A stretch of DNA of 64,000 nt from Streptomyces sp. NBC_01446. Its GTDB lineage: Bacteria; Actinomycetota; Actinomycetes; Streptomycetales; Streptomycetaceae. Shown piece after piece: positions 25,303-33,947 of the stretch; within the stretch, counting starts at the first letter, position 1, and the number at the start of each line of letters is the position of its first letter. Location: the NCBI RefSeq assembly GCF_026340095.1, contig NZ_JAPEPO010000002.1:434001-498000 (forward strand), in the 5' to 3' direction. The notes under the pieces were generated by a model, which was not told the origin of the DNA, did not search any database, and saw nothing but the letters and a program-made list of their open reading frames with translations. The position numbers and the translations under genes were made by a program.

Positions 25303-28178
25303 CAGGAGGTCCCCTGTCGGTCGTCGGTGGCGAGGGCGAACACGTGGATCAGCGGGGCCTTGACGCCGAGAGCTCCCGACGCGGTGGGCAGTGTGACGGA
25401 GACAAGGCGCTTGGCCGGGTCGGCGTCGACGTGGACGGCGTAAAGCCGCGCGCTGCGGGTGGTCTGGGCGCGGCCGCTGCCGTTGACCTTTCCTGCGTCG
25501 GCGGCGATCACGGTGGTGGACGCAATCGTCGGGGCGGCCCAGTCGGGCACAGTTACCTCGCTGGCGGCGCTGGTGCCGTCGGAGTAGGTGAGCGTGACCG
25601 TGCCGGTGATTCCCGCGGACGGCCCGTACGTTCCGGTGACCAGGAGTCCGACACGGGCCGCGTGGCCGGATAGCGGGATGCGCTGGCCGTCGGCCACGGC
25701 GTTGTCCCGGTCGGTGGCGGCCGACGACGGCAGAGCGAAGGTGAATCCGTCCGCCGACACCGTGCGGCCCCGCTCGACGCCCGCCGCCGCGAGGCCCTCG
25801 GCGGACAGACTCGACTGCGCACCGTCGATGTCGCCGGGCTGCGGGTTGCCGTCCTGCGTGATGCCGATGTTGTCGTAGGCCTCGGTCAGATCCCGCAGCG
25901 GCACCGTTGACAGCGCCGAGCCCCGCACTCTTCGGCCGCCCTCGCCGGCGGTGAAGTCGGCTGTGGCCGTGAGCCGGTAGGGGCCCGCGTGCGCGGCCTC
26001 GTCGGGCGTGACGGTGAACCGCACGGTGCGGCTCTGATGCGGCGGTACGGTGACGTGCCGCGCCGGAATCGCGTGCGCCAGGGCGGTGTTGTCGCGGGTG
26101 TTCTGCGCGGTCAGGCGGACCTCGGCGCGGGGCAGGGTCCGGCCTGTCGTGTTCGTCACCTCGCCCTCGACGACCGTGCGGTTGCCCTGCGACAGGTCGT
26201 GCGGAGCTCTCACCGTGACGTGTACGTCCTGCGGGGCGGCGAGCACCTCCAGTTCGGCCAGAACCGGCTTGGCCTTGGCGGCTCCGACGAGACGCACCCA
26301 CCGGTAGGCGTGCGCGGTGTCCAGGGGCAGCGTCTGCCAGTCGCGCGTCGGCGTCCACTCCACACGCGTCAGCGTCGTGCAGCCGCTGTCCGGTCCGGCG
26401 GAGCAGCCCTCGATCCTGGCTCCGGCCAGCGAGGAAAGGTCGGCTGTCGATGTGCTGCGGGGCAGCAGCCGCACCGCGGCCGGGCGCACCGCGCCCTGTT
26501 CCCCGAGATCGAGGCCGACGGCCGCCCCCGCGGTCTCCGCGGCGAACGCGGTCGCCGGGTCGCCGTCGGCGGCATTCGCCACACCTTCGGGCCCGTACGC
26601 GGTGGCGCTCACCGGCCGCGCGTCGGGGTCCGCGTGCTCGGCGACGCCGGGCGCAGTCCCGACGGTGTCCGCCATCGCCTCGTAGTCAAGATAGCTCTCC
26701 CTGCGCGGACTGCCCCACGCGGTGGAGGCGAGGATCTGCGGCGGACGCCGCAGATACGACAGCGAGTACGCCTCCGGCGCCGTGTACTGCCGATCGCCCC
26801 ACTGCGCCATCTCAAGGCCCTGCACCCGGTCCGAGTCGCTCACGGCGTACGTGCGGTAGAGCGCGTCGTCGTCCGGGATGTACTGGCCGTTGGCCGTGCC
26901 CGGCATCGCCTTGGGGACGACGTACAGCCGCGAGAACTCGTTGCTCACCACGACGTCGTATCCCTGGTCGATGAAGGTCTGCTCATCGCCGAGCCACGCC
27001 TGGATGCGGATGTCCTTGTCGACGGTGACAGAGCCCGCTCCCCCGGCCTGCGGCCACCAGCCCCAGATCTGCATCTTCTTGCCGTGCCGGGCGAGCAGCG
27101 CGTTCAGGTGGTTCTCGTACGCGAGGAAGACGTCCTGGGTCTTGGAATAGCCCTGCGCCTTTGCGTACGCGGCGAGTTCGGGACACTTGTCCTGCGTGGC
27201 GGCACGTGGTGTCTCGTCGCCGCCGAGGTGGATGACCGGTGAGTCGAAGAGGTCCACGATCTTCTCGGCGAGCCCGTCGAGCCAGGCCACGTTCTGAGGC
27301 TTGGTGATGTCGACGGTGAACCCGGGGTCGACCCGGGCGGTGTCGATGATCGCGTTCATGGACGCGCAGTCCCAGCGCAGGCTCGGCCGGTACTTCGACA
27401 TCGCGGTGGCATGCCCGGGGATGTCGAGCTCCGGGAGCACGGTGACGTGATAGCGGGCCGCGTAGTCCTGCACGGCTCGGAGGTCGGCGGGGGTGTACGA
27501 CTGCGCAGCCGCGAGCCCCTCGTAGCCGGGCAGGTCGAGCCGGAAGAACTCCGAGTCGGTCAGGTGCCAGTGCAGGGTGTTGAACTTCGTCCACGCCAGC
27601 TGACGGATCGTCTGCTTGATGGACTCCACCGACCAGTACGTGCGAGCGGTGTCGATCATGAGGCCTCGGGTCCGCTGCACGGGGGTGTCCCGGGTGGAGC
27701 CGACCGGGAGCGAGGCGTGGTCATCGGAGGTCTTCAGCATCTGCTCGACCGACTGCTCCGCATAGAAGGCACCGGCCGGGCCGTCACCGGAGAGGCGGAC
27801 CGAGCCCCGGGTCACGTCGATTCCGAACCCCTCGCCGGCGTTGCCCCGCGCGGTGACCTCGACGTCGCCCTTGCGCACCGCGCCACCGGCGACGACCGGC
27901 AGTCGCCGGATGCCCAGCGCGGCCAGGTCGTCGGCGAACGCACGCGCGTCGGTGACCAGCCGGGAGCCGGGTGCGCCATCAACGACGATCCGGGACTGCC
28001 CCGTGAGCGTGAACTGGCCGCTTCCGCCCCGCCAGTTCTGCAGAGGCGGTACCACAGCGGGGGCGGCGGCGACTGCCGCAGGAGCTGTCGCGGAGGCACC
28101 GTCGGGGGCCGACAGCGCGCCGATGACCGCGAGTGCGGCCGCAGCCGCGTTTATCAACCGACTTGCGCTGCGCGGCAC
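25302..28178 (-). CDS. Exported beta-N-acetylhexosaminidase (GH20)
   Basis: A 958-residue secreted enzyme that removes terminal N-acetylglucosamine/galactosamine from oligosaccharides. After a signal (NAAAAALAVIGALSAPDGAS) come the GH20b domain (~45-165) and the GH20 TIM barrel (~170-520, with RGLMIDTARTYWS and TKFNTLHWHLTDSE). The substrate-assisted catalytic pair Asp321-Glu322 lies in HLGGDETP. A discoidin-like carbohydrate-binding domain, an NPCBM/NEW3-type domain and a C-terminal beta domain follow. The start is GTG 28178, seven bases after GGAGG; the open frame extends to 28280 but crosses the operator. Control by DasR is suggested by the site at 28197-28214. Confidence 0.9.
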   Translation of the reverse strand: MPRSASRLINAAAAALAVIGALSAPDGASATAPAAVAAAPAVVPPLQNWRGGSGQFTLTGQSRIVVDGAPGSRLVTDARAFADDLAALGIRRLPVVAGGAVRKGDVEVTARGNAGEGFGIDVTRGSVRLSGDGPAGAFYAEQSVEQMLKTSDDHASLPVGSTRDTPVQRTRGLMIDTARTYWSVESIKQTIRQLAWTKFNTLHWHLTDSEFFRLDLPGYEGLAAAQSYTPADLRAVQDYAARYHVTVLPELDIPGHATAMSKYRPSLRWDCASMNAIIDTARVDPGFTVDITKPQNVAWLDGLAEKIVDLFDSPVIHLGGDETPRAATQDKCPELAAYAKAQGYSKTQDVFLAYENHLNALLARHGKKMQIWGWWPQAGGAGSVTVDKDIRIQAWLGDEQTFIDQGYDVVVSNEFSRLYVVPKAMPGTANGQYIPDDDALYRTYAVSDSDRVQGLEMAQWGDRQYTAPEAYSLSYLRRPPQILASTAWGSPRRESYLDYEAMADTVGTAPGVAEHADPDARPVSATAYGPEGVANAADGDPATAFAAETAGAAVGLDLGEQGAVRPAAVRLLPRSTSTADLSSLAGARIEGCSAGPDSGCTTLTRVEWTPTRDWQTLPLDTAHAYRWVRLVGAAKAKPVLAELEVLAAPQDVHVTVRAPHDLSQGNRTVVEGEVTNTTGRTLPRAEVRLTAQNTRDNTALAHAIPARHVTVPPHQSRTVRFTVTPDEAAHAGPYRLTATADFTAGEGGRRVRGSALSTVPLRDLTEAYDNIGITQDGNPQPGDIDGAQSSLSAEGLAAAGVERGRTVSADGFTFALPSSAATDRDNAVADGQRIPLSGHAARVGLLVTGTYGPSAGITGTVTLTYSDGTSAASEVTVPDWAAPTIASTTVIAADAGKVNGSGRAQTTRSARLYAVHVDADPAKRLVSVTLPTASGALGVKAPLIHVFALATDDRQGTS

Positions 28179-28196
28179 TTGGCCACCTCCGAGGCT

Positions 28197-28214
28197 CGTG
28201 GTGTAGACCACGTG
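28197..28214 (-). promoter_or_regulatory. DasR-like operator (dre) upstream of the hexosaminidase
   Basis: CGTGGTGTAGACCACGTG matches the DasR-responsive element core TGGTCTAGACCA with one central mismatch and symmetrical flanks. DasR is the GntR-family regulator of N-acetylglucosamine and chitin use in Streptomyces. The site is 19-36 bases upstream of the GTG start, where a bound repressor would block transcription or early elongation. Confidence 0.7.
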
Positions 28215-28339
28215 AACTGGAGGGGAGGTTACTGAGTCAGGCCGGGCAGCGCCAGAGCGACGGCAGAGAAACCTCCTCAAGACCTCCGATCAATCGGACA
28301 GATCAGGCAGCGAAGGGCTTGAACGGGTCTCCTAATTCG

Positions 28340-28730
28340 TGAGTAGGCGGTTCCAGGGCAGCCCTGTGAAGGGCTGCTGGACTGACTTTGGTGGATGGGT
28401 TTCGCGGCGACCGCGTGGGCGCCGGAGAACTCCTGGTGTCTCCGGGCCCGCAGAGGCCTTATGAAAGAGCGGTTGCCTCCGGCGTCTTCGGGGCGCCGTG
28501 AAACCCATCCCGGCTGTTTGAACGTTGATCGTTGTGGTGCGAGCCCGCCGCAGGGTGACCTCCCGTTTCCTCCCGAGCCTTCGAGCTCTGCACGAGACAG
28601 AGGCCCCTGCGGTGCGCTGGCGTCACGAACGGCTGGTGAGATGGCGGACCCGAGAGTCCTGGAATTAGGTCGCCGCGTGGCCCACACAGGCTTGTCACCT
28701 GCATAAACGGACAAAGCAAGGAGCACGGTT
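28340..28730 (+). ncRNA. Candidate IS110 bridge RNA region
   Basis: This is the stretch between the presumed left end and the TTG start of the transposase. GCAGCCCT (28358-28365) pairs with AGGGCTGC (28370-28377) around a GTGA loop, and further GC-rich helices are possible around 28390-28480. The call rests on position in an IS110 element, for which bridge RNAs are established; loop assignments were not worked out here. Confidence 0.4.
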
Positions 28731-29969
28731 TTGAACGTGTACTGCGGGATCGACTGGGCCGAGCGCCATCACGATGTCGCCCTGGTCGACGACAGCGGCA
28801 CGCTGCTGGCCAAGCGGCGGATCACCGACGACGCAGCCGGCTACCGGATGCTGCTGGAGCTGCTCGCCGAACACGGCGACGCCCCGGATGACCCGATACC
28901 GGTCGCGATCGAGACCAGCCACGGCCTGCTGGTCGCCACTCTGCGCACCGGAAAGCGCCAGATTTTCGCGGTCAACCCACTGTCCGCCGCTCGCTATCGC
29001 GACCGGCACAGCGTCAGCCGCAAGAAGTCCGACCCCGGCGACGCCCTGGTCCTGGCAAACATCCTGCGGACCGACATGGACGTCCACCGCTCGCTGCCCG
29101 CCGACAGCGACCTGGCCCGTGCCATCACCGTGCTCGCCCGCGCCCAGCAGGACGCCGTCTGGCATCGCCAGCAGTTGGTCAACCAGGTCCGCTCGTTGCT
29201 GAAGACGTTCTACCCGGCCGCCCTGGATGCCTTCCTCGGCAAGCAGCACGGCCTCGCCCGTCCGGAAGCCCGCGCAGTCCTGGCCACGGCCCCGACCCCG
29301 GCCCGTGCGGCGAAGCTCTCCGTCACGCAGTTCCAGGCCGCGCTGCGGCGGGCCGGCCGGGTCCGCGGGATCGAAGCCGAAGCACAGCGCCTGCGCGAGG
29401 CATTCCGCGGCGACCACGTCCGTCAGCCGCAGGCCGTCGAGGACGCCATGGGACGCCAACTCATGGCACTCATCGTGCAGTTGGACGCCGCCTGCCGGGC
29501 GGCTGATGACCTGGCCGAGGCGGTCGAAGAGTCTTTTCGCGAGCACCCGGACGCTGACATCCTGCTCAGCTTTCCCGGCCTTGGCGTCCAGCTCGGCGCC
29601 CGGGTGCTCGCAGAAATCGGCGACGACCGCGACCGCTTCACCGACGCCCGCGCTCTGAAGGCATATGCAGGCTCGGCGCCTATCACCCGCGCCTCCGGCA
29701 AGAAGAAGTTCGTCGGGCGGCGCTTCATCAAGAACGACCGGCTGATCACGGCTGGCTTCCTGTGGGCCTTCGCCGCACTGACCTCCTCGCCCGGAGCCGA
29801 CGCGCACTACCGCCGCCGACGCGAGGCCGGAGACTGGCATGCCCAGGCTCAGCGACATCTGTTCAACCGGCTGCTCGGCCAGCTCTACCACTGCTTGCAG
29901 AGTCGGCAGCTCTTCGATGAGCATCGCGCGTTCACCTCCTTCTCAACGGATCTGGCCGTCGCGGCTTGA
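28731..29969 (+). CDS. IS110-family transposase (DEDD/Tnp20)
   Basis: A 412-residue recombinase. The N-terminal RuvC-like DEDD domain has GIDWAERHHDVALVD, the Glu in AIETSHGLLV, and KKSDPGDALVLANILRTD. A coiled helical middle follows, and then the C-terminal Tnp20 domain (LLSFPGLGVQLGARVLAEIG, LKAYAGSAPITRASGKKKFV) that carries the conserved catalytic serine region. The start is TTG 28731, seven bases after AAGGAG (28718-28723). No frameshift or truncation is seen, so the element may be active. Confidence 0.92.
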   Translation: MNVYCGIDWAERHHDVALVDDSGTLLAKRRITDDAAGYRMLLELLAEHGDAPDDPIPVAIETSHGLLVATLRTGKRQIFAVNPLSAARYRDRHSVSRKKSDPGDALVLANILRTDMDVHRSLPADSDLARAITVLARAQQDAVWHRQQLVNQVRSLLKTFYPAALDAFLGKQHGLARPEARAVLATAPTPARAAKLSVTQFQAALRRAGRVRGIEAEAQRLREAFRGDHVRQPQAVEDAMGRQLMALIVQLDAACRAADDLAEAVEESFREHPDADILLSFPGLGVQLGARVLAEIGDDRDRFTDARALKAYAGSAPITRASGKKKFVGRRFIKNDRLITAGFLWAFAALTSSPGADAHYRRRREAGDWHAQAQRHLFNRLLGQLYHCLQSRQLFDEHRAFTSFSTDLAVAA

Positions 29970-30069
29970 CTTCTTAAGCACGTGAGATGTCTTTCATCAA
30001 GAACCCGGCCGGCCCGCAGAACAGTTGGGCCATCACCAACACATCCCCCGGTGAACGAATACCCATCTG

Positions 30070-30222
30070 GAACGCCAGTTCGAGCACAACAAGGAGAGCG
30101 TCTGCGAGCAGGGCGAGAGCAAGAAGCGGGCCAAGAAGTTCGCCGCGCGCACCTTCAACAAGGAACATGCTCGCGCCGGCAAGTCCCACGGCGCGAGCAG
30201 GAGTTCGACGCACGACACGTAG
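30070..30222 (+). pseudogene. Fragment of a small KGG/plasmid-stabilisation-like protein
   Basis: About 50 codons read ERQFEHNKESVCEQGESKKR then AKKFAARTFNKEHARAGKS. They match the start of a small, highly charged actinobacterial protein usually annotated as a plasmid stabilisation protein with a Rho-N-like tail. Its normal opening and C-terminal half are missing, and there is no start codon with a ribosome site. Confidence 0.55.
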
Positions 30223-30351
30223 TCGTCCAAGGCTGCCACATGGCCGCCGGCATTCGTTATCAAGAGAGCCCCGATCGTGTATGACGGCGAACGCCGCGGG
30301 TACCCGAAGGCAACGTGCACCACCACCATTCGACACTGGAGGCGAAATCCC

Positions 30352-30573
30352 ATGGGCCTAGGCGGATGTATTCTGCTCATCGGCGCAGGTGCCATTCTCA
30401 CGTTCGGCACCGACTGGCAGATGCGGAGCGTCAACCTCGATGTGGTCGGCGCGATCATGATGGTCGTCGGCGTCATCGGCGTGCTGGCCTTCCTCAGCAT
30501 CGCCAAACGCAGGCGGGTCGTCGTGCCATCGTCCACTCCGCTCATCGACGAAGAGCGAGATCGCCGTCTCTGA
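30352..30573 (+). CDS. DUF6458-type small membrane protein
   Basis: A 73-residue protein with two membrane segments (GLGGCILLIGAGAILTF and VVGAIMMVVGVIGVLAFLSI), the conserved Trp-containing turn TDWQMRSVNLDVV between them, and a basic KRRRVVV cytosolic tail. This is the standard layout of DUF6458, widespread in actinobacteria and of unknown function. The start ATG 30352 has GGAGG at 30338-30342. It is the only intact gene between the IS110 element and the ANTAR gene. Confidence 0.85.
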   Translation: MGLGGCILLIGAGAILTFGTDWQMRSVNLDVVGAIMMVVGVIGVLAFLSIAKRRRVVVPSSTPLIDEERDRRL

Positions 30574-30709
30574 TGCAAGGCGACAGGTGACCGGAGGACA
30601 CCGGCAGGCCACTGTCGACTGTCCGCGCCTCCGGCGCTTCTGGTCCCAATGAGCGTGCACATAAGGATAGTTGAGGCACCGATAAGTGCTACAAAAAACC
30701 GCGGACCGC

Positions 30710-31584
30710 AAAACCAGGCTGACCGTCCTGGCGCCGCTTGGCGCCAACTCCCCATAGCCGTCGTCAAGGCGGTCGCCGACCTCCTCTCCGGCGCGTCCCC
30801 GCTGCTGTCGGAGGCGGGGTCATTCCGTGGCCGACAGCTTGAACGAGGCCTTCCCGCTCGCCGCCTTGCGCCGCAGTAGACGCCCGGCCGACCCACAGCA
30901 CCCTTTCGGCTTGGGGGTAAGGAACGCTAGCTATTTGTGGTCGCTGTTGGCCGCAGTCGGTATCTTCATCGTGGGCGGCTGCTTCTCGTTCGCCCAAGGC
31001 ATTGCGTTCGCACCAGCAGGAGTCCACCAGTGCCTACGCGGCGGGACTCTCGGTACTTGGCGCAGCGGTCCTGGCCGGGGGCGGCTCGCTCCTGCGGGCA
31101 CTTCATCAGGTACGTCATGGGCGTGGCGGGGCCCGCAGCAATCCGGTGCTGCGAGCCCCGTTGTCGCCGAAGAAACGGCACAGCTGTCGTCGGCGTTCCA
31201 CTCGCCGCCGCTTGCATGATCCTGCACCTGGTCACGGACAGGTGGTCTGGGAGGCGTCGGTCTCTCTGCAATCGGGCTGCTCCTGGTCTACGTGGCCTAC
31301 CACCTCGGCAGGGACGCCCGGAACCAGCTCATCGGTGAGGCCGTCGGCCCGGAACTGCGGGGCGAAATCCACGCGCTGCTCGACGCCCAGCCCGGGGTCG
31401 CCTGTGCGGTCGCCCCGCCGACCACGCAGCTTGGCATCGAACAGACGCTGCTCGCGGCTGGCACAGATCTGCGGCTTGGCCTGGACAACGGGGAGGGCGA
31501 GCAGGTCTCCGAGCGCATCAAACACTCCGTGACACGAACCTGGCCGACGGCCGACGAGGTGTTCCTCGACAGCACGGAAGCACA
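30710..31584 (+). pseudogene. Cation diffusion facilitator transporter, multiply frameshifted
   Basis: Pieces of one CDF-family metal transporter follow each other in changing frames. In order they are KTRLTVLAPLGANSP; IAVVKAVADLLSGASPLLSE; SVADSLNEAFPLAALRRSRR then PADPQHPFG; YLWSLLAAVGIFIVGGCFSF; YAAGLSVLGAAVLAGGGSLL; VVGVPLAAACMILHLVTD; then LGRDARNQLIGEAVGPELRG to TWPTADEVFLDSTEA. The order matches the intact family (six membrane helices plus cytosolic domain), but at least four frame changes separate the pieces. Confidence 0.7.
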
Positions 31585-31910
31585 CGGGACACGGAACGGT
31601 GACGGGGCTTGCCTCCGTATGCGTTACAGCGTGGACGGCCGCAGGGGTGGCTCCTGTCGCCGAGAGGCAAATCCGGCTCAGTGCGAAGTCCGCGACGGCT
31701 TCAAAGCCATCGACGGCTTCAACGCACGACCGCCACGGCTGATCACCCGAGGAAGCCGCCCGCGACGGAGAGCAGGACACGGACCACCAGGCAGCCTGAG
31801 ACGAAACACAACCGGCACGGCTTCGGCGCGCAGGTCCTGGGGCGGGGTTTCGGTGCCGCATGCGGTCACCAGAGCGCTGGGTGACCGTGGCCCGGCCCTC
31901 CTTGCCCCCG
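31585..31910. other. Intergenic stretch
   Basis: The frame that ends the CDF remnant stays open to about 32074 but loses all similarity. No other gene is recognised before the ANTAR gene, which ends here from the other strand. Confidence 0.4.
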
Positions 31911-32315
31911 TTATGTTGTCCACGGTCCTGCAAGAGGGCCGTCGGCTTCCGGGCCCGGCATCGGCGCCGGCCGGCGCTGGGCGAGCTGGCGATCCAGTTC
32001 GGTGCGGATGTCCGCGCACAACGCGCCCGTGCGACCCCACTCGACCAGCAGCTCGGCGACGTGGCGGAGCTTGATGTCTGTGCGCATGGACGTCTCCCGC
32101 AGGACGTCCCAGGCTTCCGCCGACGTCATCCGCCCCACGGCGATGAGCACGCCGGCCGCTCGGTCGACCACCGCGTCGAAAGCCCCCGGTTGCGGCCGAC
32201 CGGCTCCGGCGTCCCGGTCCAAGACGGGTACCTCTAGGCCTTCGGCCACAAGCTCATCGCTTCGCTGCTCATCGGGGTGGGGCCTCAACGGTGCCTCCAG
32301 GACAATCGGCGACAA
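31911..32315 (-). CDS. ANTAR domain protein
   Basis: A 134-residue protein whose ANTAR RNA-binding three-helix domain covers ~45-105 (AFDAVVDRAAGVLIAVGRMT, SAEAWDVLRETSMRTDIKLR, HVAELLVEWG). The N-terminal 40 residues are acidic and not a recognisable sensor, so signal input is unclear. The C-terminus is Pro-rich. The longest start is TTG 32315, without a good ribosome site; a later start is possible. Such short ANTAR proteins act as antiterminators, but no paired-hairpin target was found next to it. Confidence 0.75.
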   Translation of the reverse strand: MSPIVLEAPLRPHPDEQRSDELVAEGLEVPVLDRDAGAGRPQPGAFDAVVDRAAGVLIAVGRMTSAEAWDVLRETSMRTDIKLRHVAELLVEWGRTGALCADIRTELDRQLAQRRPAPMPGPEADGPLAGPWTT

Positions 32316-32428
32316 ATGTAACCACTACTTTCACTGTCCCCGAGTGAAGCGACAAGCCGCCGAGAGGCGTACGTCTTGCCCTTGGGCGTGGCACAACCAC
32401 AGCCACCTCAGCAGCCCACCCGTGTCAC

Positions 32429-32635
32429 AACGGCGCCGCACTACTGTCCGGAACGGCAGCGACACTGAAGCGACTCACCGACGCAGGGCTCCGTCCCAAG
32501 GCCATCGATCGAGCCCGCATCCCCTTCGACCCTGTTCTGCGTTCGCGCAAGCCAAGGCCGCGCTGACGAGGGATCGTGGGCGCGGAAGGCTCGGAAGAAC
32601 TGGTCGTCATCCGTGCCCAAAGGGGCGGCTCCTGA
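32429..32635 (+). pseudogene. C-terminal fragment of a HemK-like methyltransferase
   Basis: The frame reads LSGTAATLKRLTDAGLRPKA, IDRARIPFDPVLRSR, a TGA at 32564-32566, then GAEGSEELVVIRAQRG. It aligns with the last ~65 residues of the intact methyltransferase encoded at 62370-63062 (DRARIPFGPVLRSR, ENREELVVIRAARI). The catalytic N-terminal part is absent. Confidence 0.7.
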
Positions 32636-32764
32636 CCGCCAACAGATTCGAGGCTTGCGGACGCATCGGGTAGTGACTCTCGGGCAGGGGTTCGTCGGGG
32701 CCGGCGCCGTAACGCGCGCCGAGGCTCCCGTGTCTGCGGTGCCCGCGACGGGTACTCACCCGCC

Positions 32765-33775
32765 ATGCGAATGAGTGTGATCGACGTGGGATCCAAGACC
32801 GTCCGGCTCGTTGTGGCCGACGCGCAGGGCGGGGTGCCGCTGCCCGTGCACACAGCCAAGTGGAAGCTGCGGCTGTCGGAGCAGGTGGACCCCGACGGGA
32901 TGGTTCCTGAGCCCGCGGTCCAGCAACTCGTCACGGCCGTCTCTGCCGCTACGCGGACAGCCCGACACTGGGGCGCTGCAGCGCCGTTGACCTTCGCTAC
33001 CACCGTGGTACGCAACGCGCCGAACTGTCTTGATGTCGTCCAGGCCCTGTACGCCCGCACGGGCGTCCGGATCCGCACGTTGCCCGGCGAGATGGAAGCC
33101 GAGTTGACCTTCCTGGGAGCGCGACGGTGGATGGGGTGGCGAGCCGGTCCACTGGCCATGCTGGACATCGGCGGCGGCTCACTGGAAGTGGCGTTCGGGC
33201 GTGGCAGGCTGCCCGATTTCGCGGCTTCGTTGCCTCTCGGCGCCAACCGGCTCACGCGGGAGTTCCTCAGCGAAGAGGAGCCGCCCTGTGCGGAGAGCGT
33301 CAAGGCGCTGCGCCGCAGGATTCGCCATCAGCTCAGGGACGTGGCCTCGCGGATCCGCTGGGAGGGGCCCCGCACCACCGTGGCCACGTCAAGGACGTTC
33401 GAGCAGCTGGGCCGCTTGTGCGGTGCGCCCCCTGGCCGACAGGGCCCCTTCGTCCCACGCCCCTTGACACGAAGGGACCTGCGCCGCGCAGTCGATCGCC
33501 TCGCCGCCCTGCCGTCACCCGAGCGTGCACAGCTGGCCGGGATCTCCGCACCGCGTGCGGAGCAGAGCCTGGCCGGAGCCCTCGTGGGTCACACGGCCAT
33601 GAAGCTCATGGGTATCACCGAGGTCACCATCTGCCCCTGGGCCATTCGTGAGGGAATCCTGCTGCGCCTCATAGAGGAGGGCAGCGCGTGGTGGTCCGAT
33701 CTGGCCCAGACCTGCGACACGGGTGCCGCCCCCGCCAGCCGCACGCCCTCGCGGGTCGCGGACCCCTCGCGCTGA
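32765..33775 (+). CDS. Ppx/GppA family phosphatase
   Basis: A 336-residue member of the exopolyphosphatase / guanosine pentaphosphatase family, with an actin-like ASKHA fold. The phosphate-1 loop is VIDVGSKTVRLVVADA, the catalytic acid region is GEMEAELTFLGA, and the phosphate-2 loop is AMLDIGGGSLEVAFGRG. The C-terminal RPLTRRDLRRAVDRLAALPS region matches the family. Family members degrade polyphosphate or pppGpp; the substrate here is not decidable. The start is ATG 32765; ATG 32771 is two codons in. The gene looks intact. Confidence 0.9.
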   Translation: MRMSVIDVGSKTVRLVVADAQGGVPLPVHTAKWKLRLSEQVDPDGMVPEPAVQQLVTAVSAATRTARHWGAAAPLTFATTVVRNAPNCLDVVQALYARTGVRIRTLPGEMEAELTFLGARRWMGWRAGPLAMLDIGGGSLEVAFGRGRLPDFAASLPLGANRLTREFLSEEEPPCAESVKALRRRIRHQLRDVASRIRWEGPRTTVATSRTFEQLGRLCGAPPGRQGPFVPRPLTRRDLRRAVDRLAALPSPERAQLAGISAPRAEQSLAGALVGHTAMKLMGITEVTICPWAIREGILLRLIEEGSAWWSDLAQTCDTGAAPASRTPSRVADPSR

Positions 33776-33947
33776 CGCCACCCCTGCCGCCCACATGCGC
33801 CCGGTGCCGCCCGCCCCTAGGGTGACGATCGAGCGCCGGAACAGAGCCGTGCAGAGGTATCTACGGACGCAGTGGGCGCAGGGAAGTTTCCTCGTGCGCC
33901 GTCGGGCCACTCGGGTGACGAGTCCCTTCACTCCCTGAGGAGTCTTC

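Larger units (their letters stand above)
28320..29985 (+). mobile_element. IS110-family element with long non-coding leader
   Basis: The element comprises an intact IS110 transposase gene preceded by about 400 bases without a gene. IS110 elements have no reliable terminal inverted repeats, so both ends are estimates. In this family the non-coding end next to the transposase encodes a structured bridge RNA that pairs with target and donor DNA. The leader here contains at least one perfect hairpin (28358-28377). Confidence 0.65.

Noticed and set aside
23389..25443. 684-codon plus-strand frame opposite the beta-helix protein
   Set aside because: It is a shadow frame; the minus strand has a signal peptide and beta-helix repeats.
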